Made by a program: the position numbers and the translations under genes
Notes under the pieces: generated by a model
What the model was told of the DNA's origin: nothing
Database searches by the model: none
The model's input: only the letters and a program-made list of their open reading frames with translations
NCBI GenBank assembly: GCA_012728855.1
Contig: JAAYEH010000107.1
Span: forward strand, 1 to 63,552
Origin: Rhodopirellula sp.
GTDB lineage: Bacteria; Planctomycetota; Planctomycetia; Pirellulales; Thermoguttaceae
Direction of reading: 5' to 3'
Length of the DNA stretch: 63,552 nucleotides
Shown here: piece by piece, positions 7,919-15,876 of the stretch
Position numbering within the stretch: position 1 is the stretch's first letter
Layout: the number at the start of each line of letters is the position of its first letter

Positions 7919-9760
7919 CTAGTCCATTGCGAATTGGGCCAGGTGCCGGGCGCGGGCTTCGCCGCCGATCTTCCGATTCTGTTCCTCTTTGAAGAGAATG
8001 TGGCGGCCAAGAACCAGCACGTCCATCTCGGTCATCAGAAAACAGCGGTAGGCATCGTCCGGCGTACAAACGATCGGCTCGCCGCGGACGTTGAAGCTCG
8101 TGTTGATCAATACGCCGCAGCCGGTCCGCTCGTGGAACCGGGTCAAAAGCTGGTACAACAGCGGATGGCGGCGCCGATCGACCGTCTGCACCCGCGCGGA
8201 GTAGTCGACGTGGGTCACCGCCGGAATCGACGAGCGGCTGAAATGGAGTTTTTCGATCCCGAACGCCGACCGCTGCTCGGGGGTGATCGGACGGCGAATG
8301 TCCTCTCGCAGCGGCGCAACCAGGAGCATGTAGGGGCTCTCTTCGCCCGGCCGCATGTCGAAGTATCGGTGGACGTGCTCCCGCAATACGATCGGCGCGA
8401 ACGGCCGGAACGACTCGCGGTGCTTGATCTTGAGATTCATCACCGACTGCATCCGCTCGCTCCGCGCATCGCCCAGGATGCTGCGGGCGCCCAGCGCGCG
8501 GGGGCCGAATTCCATCCGCCCCTGAAACCAGCCGACGACCTTCTCCTCGGCAATCAGCGCGGCCACCGTGTCGCAGAGACAATCGTCATCCGCCGCCGTG
8601 GCGTAAACCGCCCCGTGGCGGTGGAGCGTTTGGAGGATTTCATCGTCGGAAAAGGAAGGGCCGAGAAACGAGCCCTCTTGCCGGTCGAGGTCGGTGGCCT
8701 GCCGCGGGTTTTCCAGCAGTTGGTGCCAGAGAAACAGCGCCGTGCCCAGGGCTCCACCGGCGTCTCCGGCAGCCGGTTGGATCCAGAGCTTCTCGAACGG
8801 CCCTTCGCGGAGGATGCGGCCGTTGCCCACGCAGTTCAGCGCCACACCGCCGGCAAGAACGAGGTTTTTCATGCCGGTTTGCCGATAGAGATGCCATGCG
8901 CTGCGGACCATCACCTCCTCGGTGACCGCCTGGACCGACGCCGCCAGGTCCATCTCGCGCTGGGTGATCTCCGACTCGGGCTTCCGCGGCGGTCCGCCGA
9001 AGAGCGCGTCGAACTTGCGGGAGGTCATCGTCAGGCCCTGGCAATAGTTGAAGTAGCGCATGTCCATCCGGAAGGAACCGTCTTCCTTCAGGTCCATGAG
9101 CTTATCGAGAATGACGTCCTGATAGAGCGGGCGGCCGTAGGGGGCCAGTCCCATCAGCTTGTACTCACCGCTGTTGACCCGAAAGCCCGTGTAGTAGGTG
9201 AACGCCGAATAGAGCAGGCCGAGCGAGTGGGGAAAACGCAGTTCGTGGGTCAGTTCGATGCGATTGCCGCGGCCGATTCCGCAACAGGCGGTCGACCATT
9301 CGCCGACGCCGTCGAGGGTGAGAATGGCCGCTTCGTCGAACGGCGAGGGGAAGAATGCGGCGGCGGCGTGCGACTGATGGTGGTCGGTAAAGGCGACGCT
9401 GCCGCGGTAGCGTCCGCGGAGCCCGGCGCGGATCTCTCGCGGCAGGTGCAGCTTTTGTTTCAGCCACAGCGGCATCGCCCGGCGGAAAGATCGGTATCCG
9501 GCCGGCACGAAAGAGAGATAGGTCTCCAGCAGCCGTTCAAACTTCAGCAAAGGCTTGTCGTAGAAGCCGACGTAGTCGAGTTGCTCCGGTTCGAGAGCCG
9601 CCTCGCCGAGGCAATAGTCGATCGCTTGTTGGGGAAAGCCGTGGTCGTGCTTCTTGCGGGTGAAACGCTCCTCCTGGGCGGCGGCGACAATACGGCCATC
9701 GACGACCAGCGCCGCGGCCGAGTCGTGGTAAAACGCCGAGATTCCCAGGATCGCCGTCAT
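7919..9760 (-). CDS. Carbamoyltransferase of the NodU/CmcH family
   Basis: A 613-residue enzyme predicted to transfer a carbamoyl group from carbamoyl phosphate to a hydroxyl of a sugar or natural product through a carbamoyl-adenylate. Visible family features are the N-terminal ILGISAFYHDSAAALV, the LTLDGVGEWST and GGVALNCVGN motifs of the Kae1-like ATP-binding domain, EFGPRALGARSILGD, and the C-terminal YrdC-like segment with LINTSFNVRGEPIVCTPDDA. The chosen start (MTAILG) has GAGAG upstream; the longer frame would translate a repeat element. It is followed 3 bases later by the SxtJ-like gene. The acceptor molecule cannot be read from the sequence. Confidence 0.92.
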   Translation of the reverse strand: MTAILGISAFYHDSAAALVVDGRIVAAAQEERFTRKKHDHGFPQQAIDYCLGEAALEPEQLDYVGFYDKPLLKFERLLETYLSFVPAGYRSFRRAMPLWLKQKLHLPREIRAGLRGRYRGSVAFTDHHQSHAAAAFFPSPFDEAAILTLDGVGEWSTACCGIGRGNRIELTHELRFPHSLGLLYSAFTYYTGFRVNSGEYKLMGLAPYGRPLYQDVILDKLMDLKEDGSFRMDMRYFNYCQGLTMTSRKFDALFGGPPRKPESEITQREMDLAASVQAVTEEVMVRSAWHLYRQTGMKNLVLAGGVALNCVGNGRILREGPFEKLWIQPAAGDAGGALGTALFLWHQLLENPRQATDLDRQEGSFLGPSFSDDEILQTLHRHGAVYATAADDDCLCDTVAALIAEEKVVGWFQGRMEFGPRALGARSILGDARSERMQSVMNLKIKHRESFRPFAPIVLREHVHRYFDMRPGEESPYMLLVAPLREDIRRPITPEQRSAFGIEKLHFSRSSIPAVTHVDYSARVQTVDRRRHPLLYQLLTRFHERTGCGVLINTSFNVRGEPIVCTPDDAYRCFLMTEMDVLVLGRHILFKEEQNRKIGGEARARHLAQFAMD

Positions 9761-9771
9761 GAGGTCTCTCA

Positions 9772-9905
9772 GTAGATCCCGCTTGCCGAGCGGGATCTTG
9801 CGCCGCCGATAGCCGCAGCGACATGCCAGATGCGGGTCCGGCCGACAGGTTCCGCTCGGCAAGCGGAACCTACCGAAAAGATCCCGCTCGGCAAGCGGGA
9901 TCTAC
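9772..9905. repeat. Cluster of AGATCCCGCTTGCCGAGCGG palindromes
   Basis: Three short hairpins in a row: GATCCCGCTTGCCGAGCGGG (9772-9798), GGTTCCGCTCGGCAAGCGG (9846-9872) and GATCCCGCTCGGCAAGCGGG (9877-9905). Each is an arm pair around GCTTGCCGAGC, and the first and third also pair with each other. The same family recurs at 44924-45020. It fills the space between the MFS and carbamoyltransferase genes. Confidence 0.85.
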
Positions 9906-9940
9906 TTTGGTTTACCCGAGGCGGGTTGGGACGGTCAAGG

Positions 9941-11494
9941 TCACTTCGCCACGCTTTGGTAGGCGTCCAACGAGATCGCTTCGGCCGGAAAGAGGGGCGC
10001 GGGCAACGGCGACGGGCTGCGATCGCCGATCGAAGGGGCCGGTTCGGGCGTCGTCGTCGGCGGGGCCGTGGCCCGATCGAGCCAATGGGGGGTGCTTGGT
10101 GACGTGTTGCCACTGGGCAGAATGGGACGTTCCATCGACCCCATCGAGGGGCGCAACGTCATTGCCCCAGTGGCCAGCGTGAAGGGCCGCAAGGCGACGT
10201 GCGGGATGCGAACCAACAGGAGCAAGGCGGTCAACCGTGCAACGCCGGAGACCACGAACAGTGCCAGGTAGGCCTGCGTCGTGGCACCCATCGCCGCCAG
10301 CCAGACTCCGCCGAGTAGCGATCCGAACACGACGGCCGCCGCATTGGCCAGATTGAAGACGGTCAGAATCGCCACGCGTTGCCGGCTCGGGATGCTCTCG
10401 AAAAACAGCAAGAGCATGGCCAATTCGTAGCCCGCCCAGGCAATGCCTGAAAGGACTTGGAGCCCTAGCAGGAAGTAGAAAGAATCCGAGAGGATCCAGA
10501 GGGCGGAAATCGGGCTGATTGCCAATCCGCCGATCCACAGGAGCCGCTTGGCCCCCCAGCGATCGGCAAGCCGCCCCATCAGCGACAGTGCCAGGATCTT
10601 CGCCACGTAGGCCGCGCAGATCAGCGCCACGAAGTCCGCATAGGAGAACATCAGGTGCCGGAGCATGTAAGGCGTGAAGTAGGGGCCGGCAATCTGGACG
10701 GACGTCTGGACTGCCAGCATGTAGAGCAGAATTTTGGCGATACGTTGATGCTGGGCTTGGACCAACAGTTGTCCCGGACGGAGCGACCACAGTTCGCCGC
10801 CAGGCGGATTCGGTTCACTCTGACGGCTGAGAAAGCGGGCGGAGACGAGTCGGCTGCCCCCGGCGACCAGGAAGAGCAGGGCGAACGGCAACAGCGGCTC
10901 GCCCAGCGAAGTTCCCGCCTGGAGCGTCATTCCACCCAGCAAGAAACCAGCCAGCAGGCCGAATTGGGCGATCAGCGTCCGTTTGGCGAAGTAGTGGTTG
11001 CGGAGCCGTTCCGGCACCAGACCGCCTACCCACGTATTCCACGAAGCCCCGCCGGCTTGTCCCGTGGCCCAGTAGACCGATGCGACGGCAAACACGACCA
11101 GCATCGGCATTCTTCCCGCTACGGCGGCGCCGAACAAGGGCACGAACGCCAAGGCCTGGATCGTGGCGCAAAGAACAACCCAGCGACGATGCGACCGCAG
11201 CCGCCGCACCACATACGGTGAAATCAATTGCAGCACCGCGCCGATCAACATCGGCACCGTGGCGACCAGTCCCGAGGCGACCTGGCTGGCCGAAAGTGCA
11301 AGCACAAAGGCGGGCAGATAGGTTTCGCCAACGCCCACCATCACGCTCGCCGCCGCTCCGTCGGCGGAGATCGCGCGCAGATCCTCCCGCAGCTTGCCCA
11401 AAGAATGCTCCCGCCCCGTTCCGGCCGTACGCGTATATGGCGCCCACGACGATCGCCCCCAATCGTCGCTGGATTGAAAGTTGAAAACGGCCAC
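9941..11494 (-). CDS. Major facilitator superfamily transporter
   Basis: A 517-residue membrane protein with about 11-12 hydrophobic helices between residues 50 and 430 and an MFS-type loop between helices 2 and 3 (PYVVRRLRSHRRWV). The 80-residue Pro/Ser-rich cytoplasmic tail is unusual for the family. The Arg/Ala-rich stretch GRLADRWGAKRLLWIGG matches the second-half MFS signature. The substrate is unknown. It lies upstream of the carbamoyltransferase/SxtJ pair on the same strand but is separated from it by a repeat cluster, so a functional link (export of a carbamoylated product) is only a possibility. The first 40 residues before the helices are poorly conserved in style, and a later start is possible. 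Confidence 0.85.
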   Translation of the reverse strand: MAVFNFQSSDDWGRSSWAPYTRTAGTGREHSLGKLREDLRAISADGAAASVMVGVGETYLPAFVLALSASQVASGLVATVPMLIGAVLQLISPYVVRRLRSHRRWVVLCATIQALAFVPLFGAAVAGRMPMLVVFAVASVYWATGQAGGASWNTWVGGLVPERLRNHYFAKRTLIAQFGLLAGFLLGGMTLQAGTSLGEPLLPFALLFLVAGGSRLVSARFLSRQSEPNPPGGELWSLRPGQLLVQAQHQRIAKILLYMLAVQTSVQIAGPYFTPYMLRHLMFSYADFVALICAAYVAKILALSLMGRLADRWGAKRLLWIGGLAISPISALWILSDSFYFLLGLQVLSGIAWAGYELAMLLLFFESIPSRQRVAILTVFNLANAAAVVFGSLLGGVWLAAMGATTQAYLALFVVSGVARLTALLLLVRIPHVALRPFTLATGAMTLRPSMGSMERPILPSGNTSPSTPHWLDRATAPPTTTPEPAPSIGDRSPSPLPAPLFPAEAISLDAYQSVAK

Positions 11495-11933
11495 AGCGGA
11501 GCAAAGCGGGTGCCAATCTCGCGCAAAGCCGAAACGATGACGTCCGCTCGTCCAACGTACGTCAGGCTTTCCAGCCTGACATAGCGTCTGCCGACAGCAG
11601 GTCCGCCAGGCTACAAAGCGTGCCGTACACGGTCAGCCGTTAACCACGGTGGTCAACGATGAACCACTTCGGCGCCGATTGTCGTCCACTGCCGCTTCCG
11701 CAAGAATCGCCGTATCCTCTCAAACATCGCGAATCGCCCCAATCCATGCAAGGAAGCGAATTCCTTGCCTGGTGTGGCACTTGATTTGCATCCCGTGCCG
11801 CGATTTGTATGGCTTGTTTTCAGTGATGGATCTATGCCCTGCATCGGCTTCACGCGGCGGTCAGGCGGGCCCGAGGATTGGGGCGAACCGTTGCGTCTGG
11901 GCCCTGGCGGGCACATTCGAAGGAAAGCTCGAA
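11495..11933. other. Divergent spacer between the MFS gene and the aminomutase operon
   Basis: About 440 bases separate the divergent genes. It contains a perfect REP-type hairpin at 11561-11580 (GTCAGGCT TTCC AGCCTGAC). Frames open through it toward the aminomutase, but the first start with a ribosome site is at 11934. Promoters of both units should lie here; I could not identify convincing -35/-10 pairs. Confidence 0.5.
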
Positions 11934-13244
11934 ATGACGAATCTCGACAGAGAGTCCGCCTCAACAACTCTCACCATGGATGAAGAACCTCCTGATGTTC
12001 CCCTACGTGTCCTGGACGTACCGGCGCGCTCTTCGCCCTCCCACCACGGGACCAGTCGTCTCGCCGATGATCGCTCGCTCTTCCCTGACCTGACCTATCT
12101 TTCCCGCCGCCGCCGTAGTCATCCCCAAACCCGCGCGTTCCGCCGAACATTCTTTTCCGAGGCGACCGATAAAGAATGGAACGATTGGCGCTGGCAATCG
12201 CGGAAGCGGATCCGGACGGTCGAGCAAATCGAACGGATGCTGGTGCTGTCCGACGATGAGCGGCAGGCGCTGGTCGAAGCCGGATCGATGCTCCCGGTCG
12301 GCGTTACCCCTTATTACATGAGCCTCATCTCCCGGACCGATCCCCTCCAGCCTCTCCGCCGCACCGTGATTCCAACTTTGGGCGAATTCACCCGCACTAA
12401 GGGTGAGGATGACGACCCGCTCGGTGAGGATCATCACAGTCCTGTTCCGGGGCTGGTTCATCGCTACCCCGATCGGGTTCTCCTGCTGGTGCTCGACTTC
12501 TGCTCTACCTATTGCCGCTATTGCACTCGCAGCCGCGTGGTCGGTCACGGTGAGATCCTCCCCAGTGAAGCACGGCTGGAAAAGGCGCTAGACTACATCC
12601 GGCAAACGCCCACCGTCCGCGATGTCCTGCTCTCCGGCGGCGATCCGCTCGCCTTGAGTGACGAACGGCTCGATTGGCTGCTTGGCCAACTGCGGGCCAT
12701 CCCGCATGTGGAGTTCGTCCGGCTCGGCACGAAGATGCCCGCCGTCTTGCCGCAGCGGATTACGCCCGAGTTGTGCCGCGTGCTCCGTAAGTATCATCCG
12801 CTCTGGATGAGCCTGCACTTTGTCCACCCCGAGGAGTGTACGCCCGAGTCGTTCCGGGCCTGTGGCCGATTGGCCGACGCAGGGATTCCGCTCGGCTCGC
12901 AAACGGTGTTGCTGAAAGGGGTGAACGACAGTGTGGAGACGATGAAAGAATTGGTACATCGTCTTCTCCTTATGCGTGTCCGACCGTACTATCTCTATCA
13001 GTGCGACCCGATTTCCGGCTCGTCGCACTTCCGCACGCCCGTCGCCAAGGGGCTGGAGATCATTGAAGGGCTCCGCGGCCACACCACCGGTTATGCGGTG
13101 CCGAACTATGTGATCGACGCCCCCGGCGGTGGTGGGAAAATCCCGCTCCAGCCCAACTACGTGGCCGGGCGCGACGGGGATTTCCTCCTCCTGCGGAATT
13201 ACGAAGGGCAAGTTTATCGCTATCCGGATCCGCTGGCCGATTGA
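11934..13244 (+). CDS. kamA: Lysine 2,3-aminomutase family radical SAM enzyme
   Basis: A 436-residue enzyme predicted to convert L-lysine to L-beta-lysine using a [4Fe-4S] cluster, SAM and PLP. The cluster motif CSTYCRYC gives Cys190, Cys194 and Cys197. The PLP lysine is Lys402 in DAPGGGGK. The two aspartates that bind the side-chain amino group in clostridial lysine 2,3-aminomutase appear conserved as Asp358 (YQCD) and Asp395 (IDAPGG), arguing for lysine rather than glutamate as substrate. The chosen ATG follows AGGAAAG by about 7 bases; longer in-frame starts run into spacer sequence. It is the first gene of a plus-strand cluster whose later members overlap by a few bases. EF-P modification (EpmB-like) is an alternative role, but no epmA or efp gene is adjacent. 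Confidence 0.88.
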   Translation: MTNLDRESASTTLTMDEEPPDVPLRVLDVPARSSPSHHGTSRLADDRSLFPDLTYLSRRRRSHPQTRAFRRTFFSEATDKEWNDWRWQSRKRIRTVEQIERMLVLSDDERQALVEAGSMLPVGVTPYYMSLISRTDPLQPLRRTVIPTLGEFTRTKGEDDDPLGEDHHSPVPGLVHRYPDRVLLLVLDFCSTYCRYCTRSRVVGHGEILPSEARLEKALDYIRQTPTVRDVLLSGGDPLALSDERLDWLLGQLRAIPHVEFVRLGTKMPAVLPQRITPELCRVLRKYHPLWMSLHFVHPEECTPESFRACGRLADAGIPLGSQTVLLKGVNDSVETMKELVHRLLLMRVRPYYLYQCDPISGSSHFRTPVAKGLEIIEGLRGHTTGYAVPNYVIDAPGGGGKIPLQPNYVAGRDGDFLLLRNYEGQVYRYPDPLAD

Positions 13245-13252
13245 CAAGACCT

Positions 13253-13295
13253 TGCATGGTTCAAGAATGGGGTGTCCCCGTTTTTGAACCATGCA
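13253..13295. repeat. Hairpin between kamA and the YkgJ-like gene
   Basis: Perfect 12-bp arms TGCATGGTTCAA / TTGAACCATGCA around a loop that carries its own GGGG-TGT-CCCC stem. The GGGGTGTCCCCG core recalls the other GGGGACA-type repeats in the window. It lies 8 bases after kamA and could act as an attenuator or an RNA processing/stability hairpin between operon genes. Confidence 0.75.
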
Positions 13296-13347
13296 TCCGT
13301 ATCCAGGCCGGTTTTTCTACATGGAGTCTGCCGGACAGGCAGGTTAT

Positions 13348-13869
13348 ATGGAGGATGAATCTCTTTGTGTGCGTTGTTCCCGACTGGAGAAAACCTGTTG
13401 TCAACGGTCGGAGATTTATGTTACCCCGGGTGATGTCGAGCGGATCGGCGAGCAGCTTGAGCGGTTCGACTTTTTCGAATACCGCCTGCCGGCCAATGCC
13501 GACTACGCGGACCAAGACGACGATCCGGCCTGGCAAGAGTATGTGTTCCAGGCCGACGGAACTCGCCGCGTCCTGAGGCGGCGGCCAGGGGGCGATTGCA
13601 TGATGCTCGGCCCCCACGGGTGCCGGTTGCCGTGGGAGGTGCGGCCGCTGGTCTGCCGCCTCTATCCCTACGACTACGACGAACGGGGCATCAAGCCCCA
13701 GTTGCTGCACGGTTGCCCGGTCCATTTGCTCAAGCCGGGCGAGAGCCTGATCGCCGTGCTCGACATGAACATCGATGCGGCCCGCCGCTGGCATGGGCAG
13801 CTTTACGAGGAAATTCGGCTGGAGACGATGGCGAATGTTGATCGGCTTGACCTACGACCTGCGTGCTGA
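13348..13869 (+). CDS. YkgJ-family cysteine-cluster protein
   Basis: A 173-residue soluble protein with the Cys pattern of the YkgJ family: CVRC and CC near the N-terminus (residues 7-20), then GDC, GC and RPLVCRLYPYDY at about 90-115. The family is annotated as a zinc- or iron-cluster-binding protein and its function is generally unknown. The ATG at 13348 was chosen because AGG lies 5-7 bases upstream and earlier ATGs fall inside or next to the hairpin. Its 3' end overlaps the next gene by 35 bases, so it is translationally coupled to the ATP-grasp ligases. It may deliver or protect metal clusters for the radical SAM enzyme, but that is inference. Confidence 0.8.
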   Translation: MEDESLCVRCSRLEKTCCQRSEIYVTPGDVERIGEQLERFDFFEYRLPANADYADQDDDPAWQEYVFQADGTRRVLRRRPGGDCMMLGPHGCRLPWEVRPLVCRLYPYDYDERGIKPQLLHGCPVHLLKPGESLIAVLDMNIDAARRWHGQLYEEIRLETMANVDRLDLRPAC

Positions 13870-14863
13870 GTACCTGGCCGCCGGTTACACCGAAGACGAA
13901 ACGGCGGAATTCGACCGTCCCGATACGGTCGACGCGCTCGATTCCGCCTTGCAGACCCTCGGCCACGACACCGACCGCATCGGCCATGCCCGCCAACTGG
14001 TCCGCCGCTTAGCGGCGGGCGACCGCTGGGATCTGGTGTTTAATATCGCCGAGGGGATGCATGGGCTGGGCCGTGAGGCGCAGGTTCCGGCGCTGTTGGA
14101 CATCTACCGGATCCCCTATACCTTCTCCGACCCGCTGGTGATGTCGCTGTGCCTGCACAAGGGCCTGACCAAACTGGTGGTCCGAAATGCCGGAGTGCCC
14201 ACGCCCGACTTCGCCGTCATCGAGCGTGCCGACCAAATTGAAGCGGTCGACCTGCCGCTGCCGTTGTTCGCCAAGCCGGTCGCCGAAGGGACCGGCAAGG
14301 GGGTTTGCCCGGCCTCGAAGATCATCGACCGGCGGTCGTTGGGTACGGTCTGCCGGGATTTGTTGGCGCGGTACGGCCAGCCGGTGCTGGTGGAGACTTT
14401 TCTCCCGGGACGCGAGTTTACCGTCGGAATTACCGGCACCGCCGCCGAGGCCACGGTGCTCGGCGCGCTGGAGATCGTGCTCAACGCCAGCGCGGAGCAG
14501 GAGGTCTACTCCTACGTCAACAAGGAGCGCTGCGAGGAGTTGGTCGAGTATCGAGCGGTCCGTGGTGAAACTGATGAAGAAGTCCGCCGCGCCGAGTCGA
14601 TTGCGTTGGAAGCGTGGCGGGCGTTAGGCTGCCGCGACGGCGGGCGGGTCGATCTGCGATCGGACGGCGATGGCGACCCACATTTCCTTGAAGTGAACCC
14701 CTTGGCCGGACTGCATCCCCAGCACTCCGACCTGCCGATGATCGCCACGGCCGTCGGATGGTCGTACGTCGAATTGATCGGACGGATCGTCCGGTCGGCG
14801 ACCGAACGGGCCGCCTCGGGCGATTCGGTCGATGATAAGCCTCGTTTCGCGGAGCGCGCCTGA
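13835..14863 (+). CDS. ATP-grasp ligase 1 (D-Ala-D-Ala ligase-like)
   Basis: A 342-residue enzyme of the ATP-grasp fold, expected to join a carboxylate to an amine through an acyl phosphate. The N-terminal domain has DLVFNIAEGMHG and IPYTFSD, the equivalents of the Ddl substrate-binding strand. The central domain has LFAKPVAEGTGKG, the ATP-binding lysine/glycine loop. The C-terminus carries GGRVDLR then HFLEVNPLAGLHPQHSDLP, supplying the Mg ligands. It overlaps the YkgJ gene and shares one base with the next ATG (TGATG). It is not the housekeeping Ddl, because it occurs as a tandem pair with a second divergent ATP-grasp and away from cell-wall genes. The amine substrate is unknown; beta-lysine is the attractive guess. 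Confidence 0.85.
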   Translation: MLIGLTYDLRAEYLAAGYTEDETAEFDRPDTVDALDSALQTLGHDTDRIGHARQLVRRLAAGDRWDLVFNIAEGMHGLGREAQVPALLDIYRIPYTFSDPLVMSLCLHKGLTKLVVRNAGVPTPDFAVIERADQIEAVDLPLPLFAKPVAEGTGKGVCPASKIIDRRSLGTVCRDLLARYGQPVLVETFLPGREFTVGITGTAAEATVLGALEIVLNASAEQEVYSYVNKERCEELVEYRAVRGETDEEVRRAESIALEAWRALGCRDGGRVDLRSDGDGDPHFLEVNPLAGLHPQHSDLPMIATAVGWSYVELIGRIVRSATERAASGDSVDDKPRFAERA

Positions 14864-15873
14864 TGCGCGTTTGCCTGCTGCACAACGCCGTCGCGCCGGA
14901 CGCGTCTCAGGCCGAGCGCGACGTGCTGGTCCAGGTGGAGGCCGTTGCCGAGGCGCTGCGTTCGCTGGGGCATGAGCCTACCCAACTTCCCTGCACCCTC
15001 GACCTTGAGGCAGCGCGCCGCCGGCTCACAAGCGACAATCCGGAGGTGGTCTTTAACCTGGTGGAGTCCTTGGGGGGATCCGACTGGCTCAGCTTTCTGG
15101 CGACGGGCCTGCTCGACGCTTTGGGGATCCCTTATACCGGCTCCTCAACGGCGGCAATGATGATTTCCACGCACAAGCTTCTCTCCAAAGACCGTCTTCG
15201 CCAGGCCGGCCTGCCCACGCCCGCTTGGCTCGCCGTGGCGAAAGCCGGAGAAAGATCGCCGCTTTCGGTTTTCACAGCCGGCACGTCGTATATCATCAAG
15301 GCAGTGGCGGAGCACGCCTCTTTCGGCCTGGATGAGCACTCGCTGGTGACGCCGGCGGAGGAAGCGGCGCTGGTCGCCCTTGTGTGGCGCGCCACTGCCG
15401 AAACGAAGCGGGAATACTTCGCCGAGCAGTTTATCGTGGGCCGCGAGTTCAACCTTTCGGTCCTCGCCGGTTCCGCCGGCCCGCAGGTTCTCCCGCCCGC
15501 GGAGATCGATTTTTCGGCATTCCCGCCGGGCAAACCGTGGATCGTCGGCCAGCGGGCCAAGTGGGAAGAGGGCTCGTTTGAATACGCGAACACACCCCGG
15601 CAGTTCGGATTCTCCGCCTCCGAGCAACCGTTGGTCGAGTGGCTAAAGACCCTGGCGAGGCAGTGCTGGGCCGTCTTCGGCCTCGGCGGCTATGCGCGGG
15701 TGGATTTCCGCGTCGACGCCGCGGGGCAGCCGTGGATTCTGGAAGTGAACGCCAACCCGTGCCTCTCGCCCGACGCCGGTTTTGCCGCCGCGCTGGCGCA
15801 TGCCGCCATCCCGTTCGAGGCGGCCGTGGCGCGAATCCTCGACGATGCGTTGGCGAATCGGGAAGGGGTGTGA
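14863..15873 (+). CDS. ATP-grasp ligase 2 (D-Ala-D-Ala ligase-like)
   Basis: A 336-residue ATP-grasp protein related to but clearly distinct from its upstream neighbour. Motifs in order are PEVVFNLVESLGG and GIPYTGSS (Ddl-like N-domain), a central ATP-binding domain with YIIKAVAEHASFG, and GYARVDFRVD followed by WILEVNANPCLSPDAGF with the metal-binding Glu/Asn. Its start shares one base with the stop of ligase 1 and its stop is 3 bases before the next start, so all are made from one message. Two consecutive ligases suggest stepwise formation of two amide bonds, for example a tripeptide-like product; this is inference from tandem arrangement. Confidence 0.85.
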   Translation: MRVCLLHNAVAPDASQAERDVLVQVEAVAEALRSLGHEPTQLPCTLDLEAARRRLTSDNPEVVFNLVESLGGSDWLSFLATGLLDALGIPYTGSSTAAMMISTHKLLSKDRLRQAGLPTPAWLAVAKAGERSPLSVFTAGTSYIIKAVAEHASFGLDEHSLVTPAEEAALVALVWRATAETKREYFAEQFIVGREFNLSVLAGSAGPQVLPPAEIDFSAFPPGKPWIVGQRAKWEEGSFEYANTPRQFGFSASEQPLVEWLKTLARQCWAVFGLGGYARVDFRVDAAGQPWILEVNANPCLSPDAGFAAALAHAAIPFEAAVARILDDALANREGV

Positions 15874-15876
15874 TCG

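Noticed and set aside
11934..13244. EF-P beta-lysylation enzyme EpmB
   Set aside because: No efp or epmA gene adjacent, and the operon carries ligases and acetyltransferases instead; still an alternative for the enzyme alone.
13835..15873. Housekeeping D-alanine-D-alanine ligase (ddl)
   Set aside because: Two divergent copies in tandem with kamA and acetyltransferase/deacetylase genes, no cell-wall genes nearby; specialised ligases are more likely.
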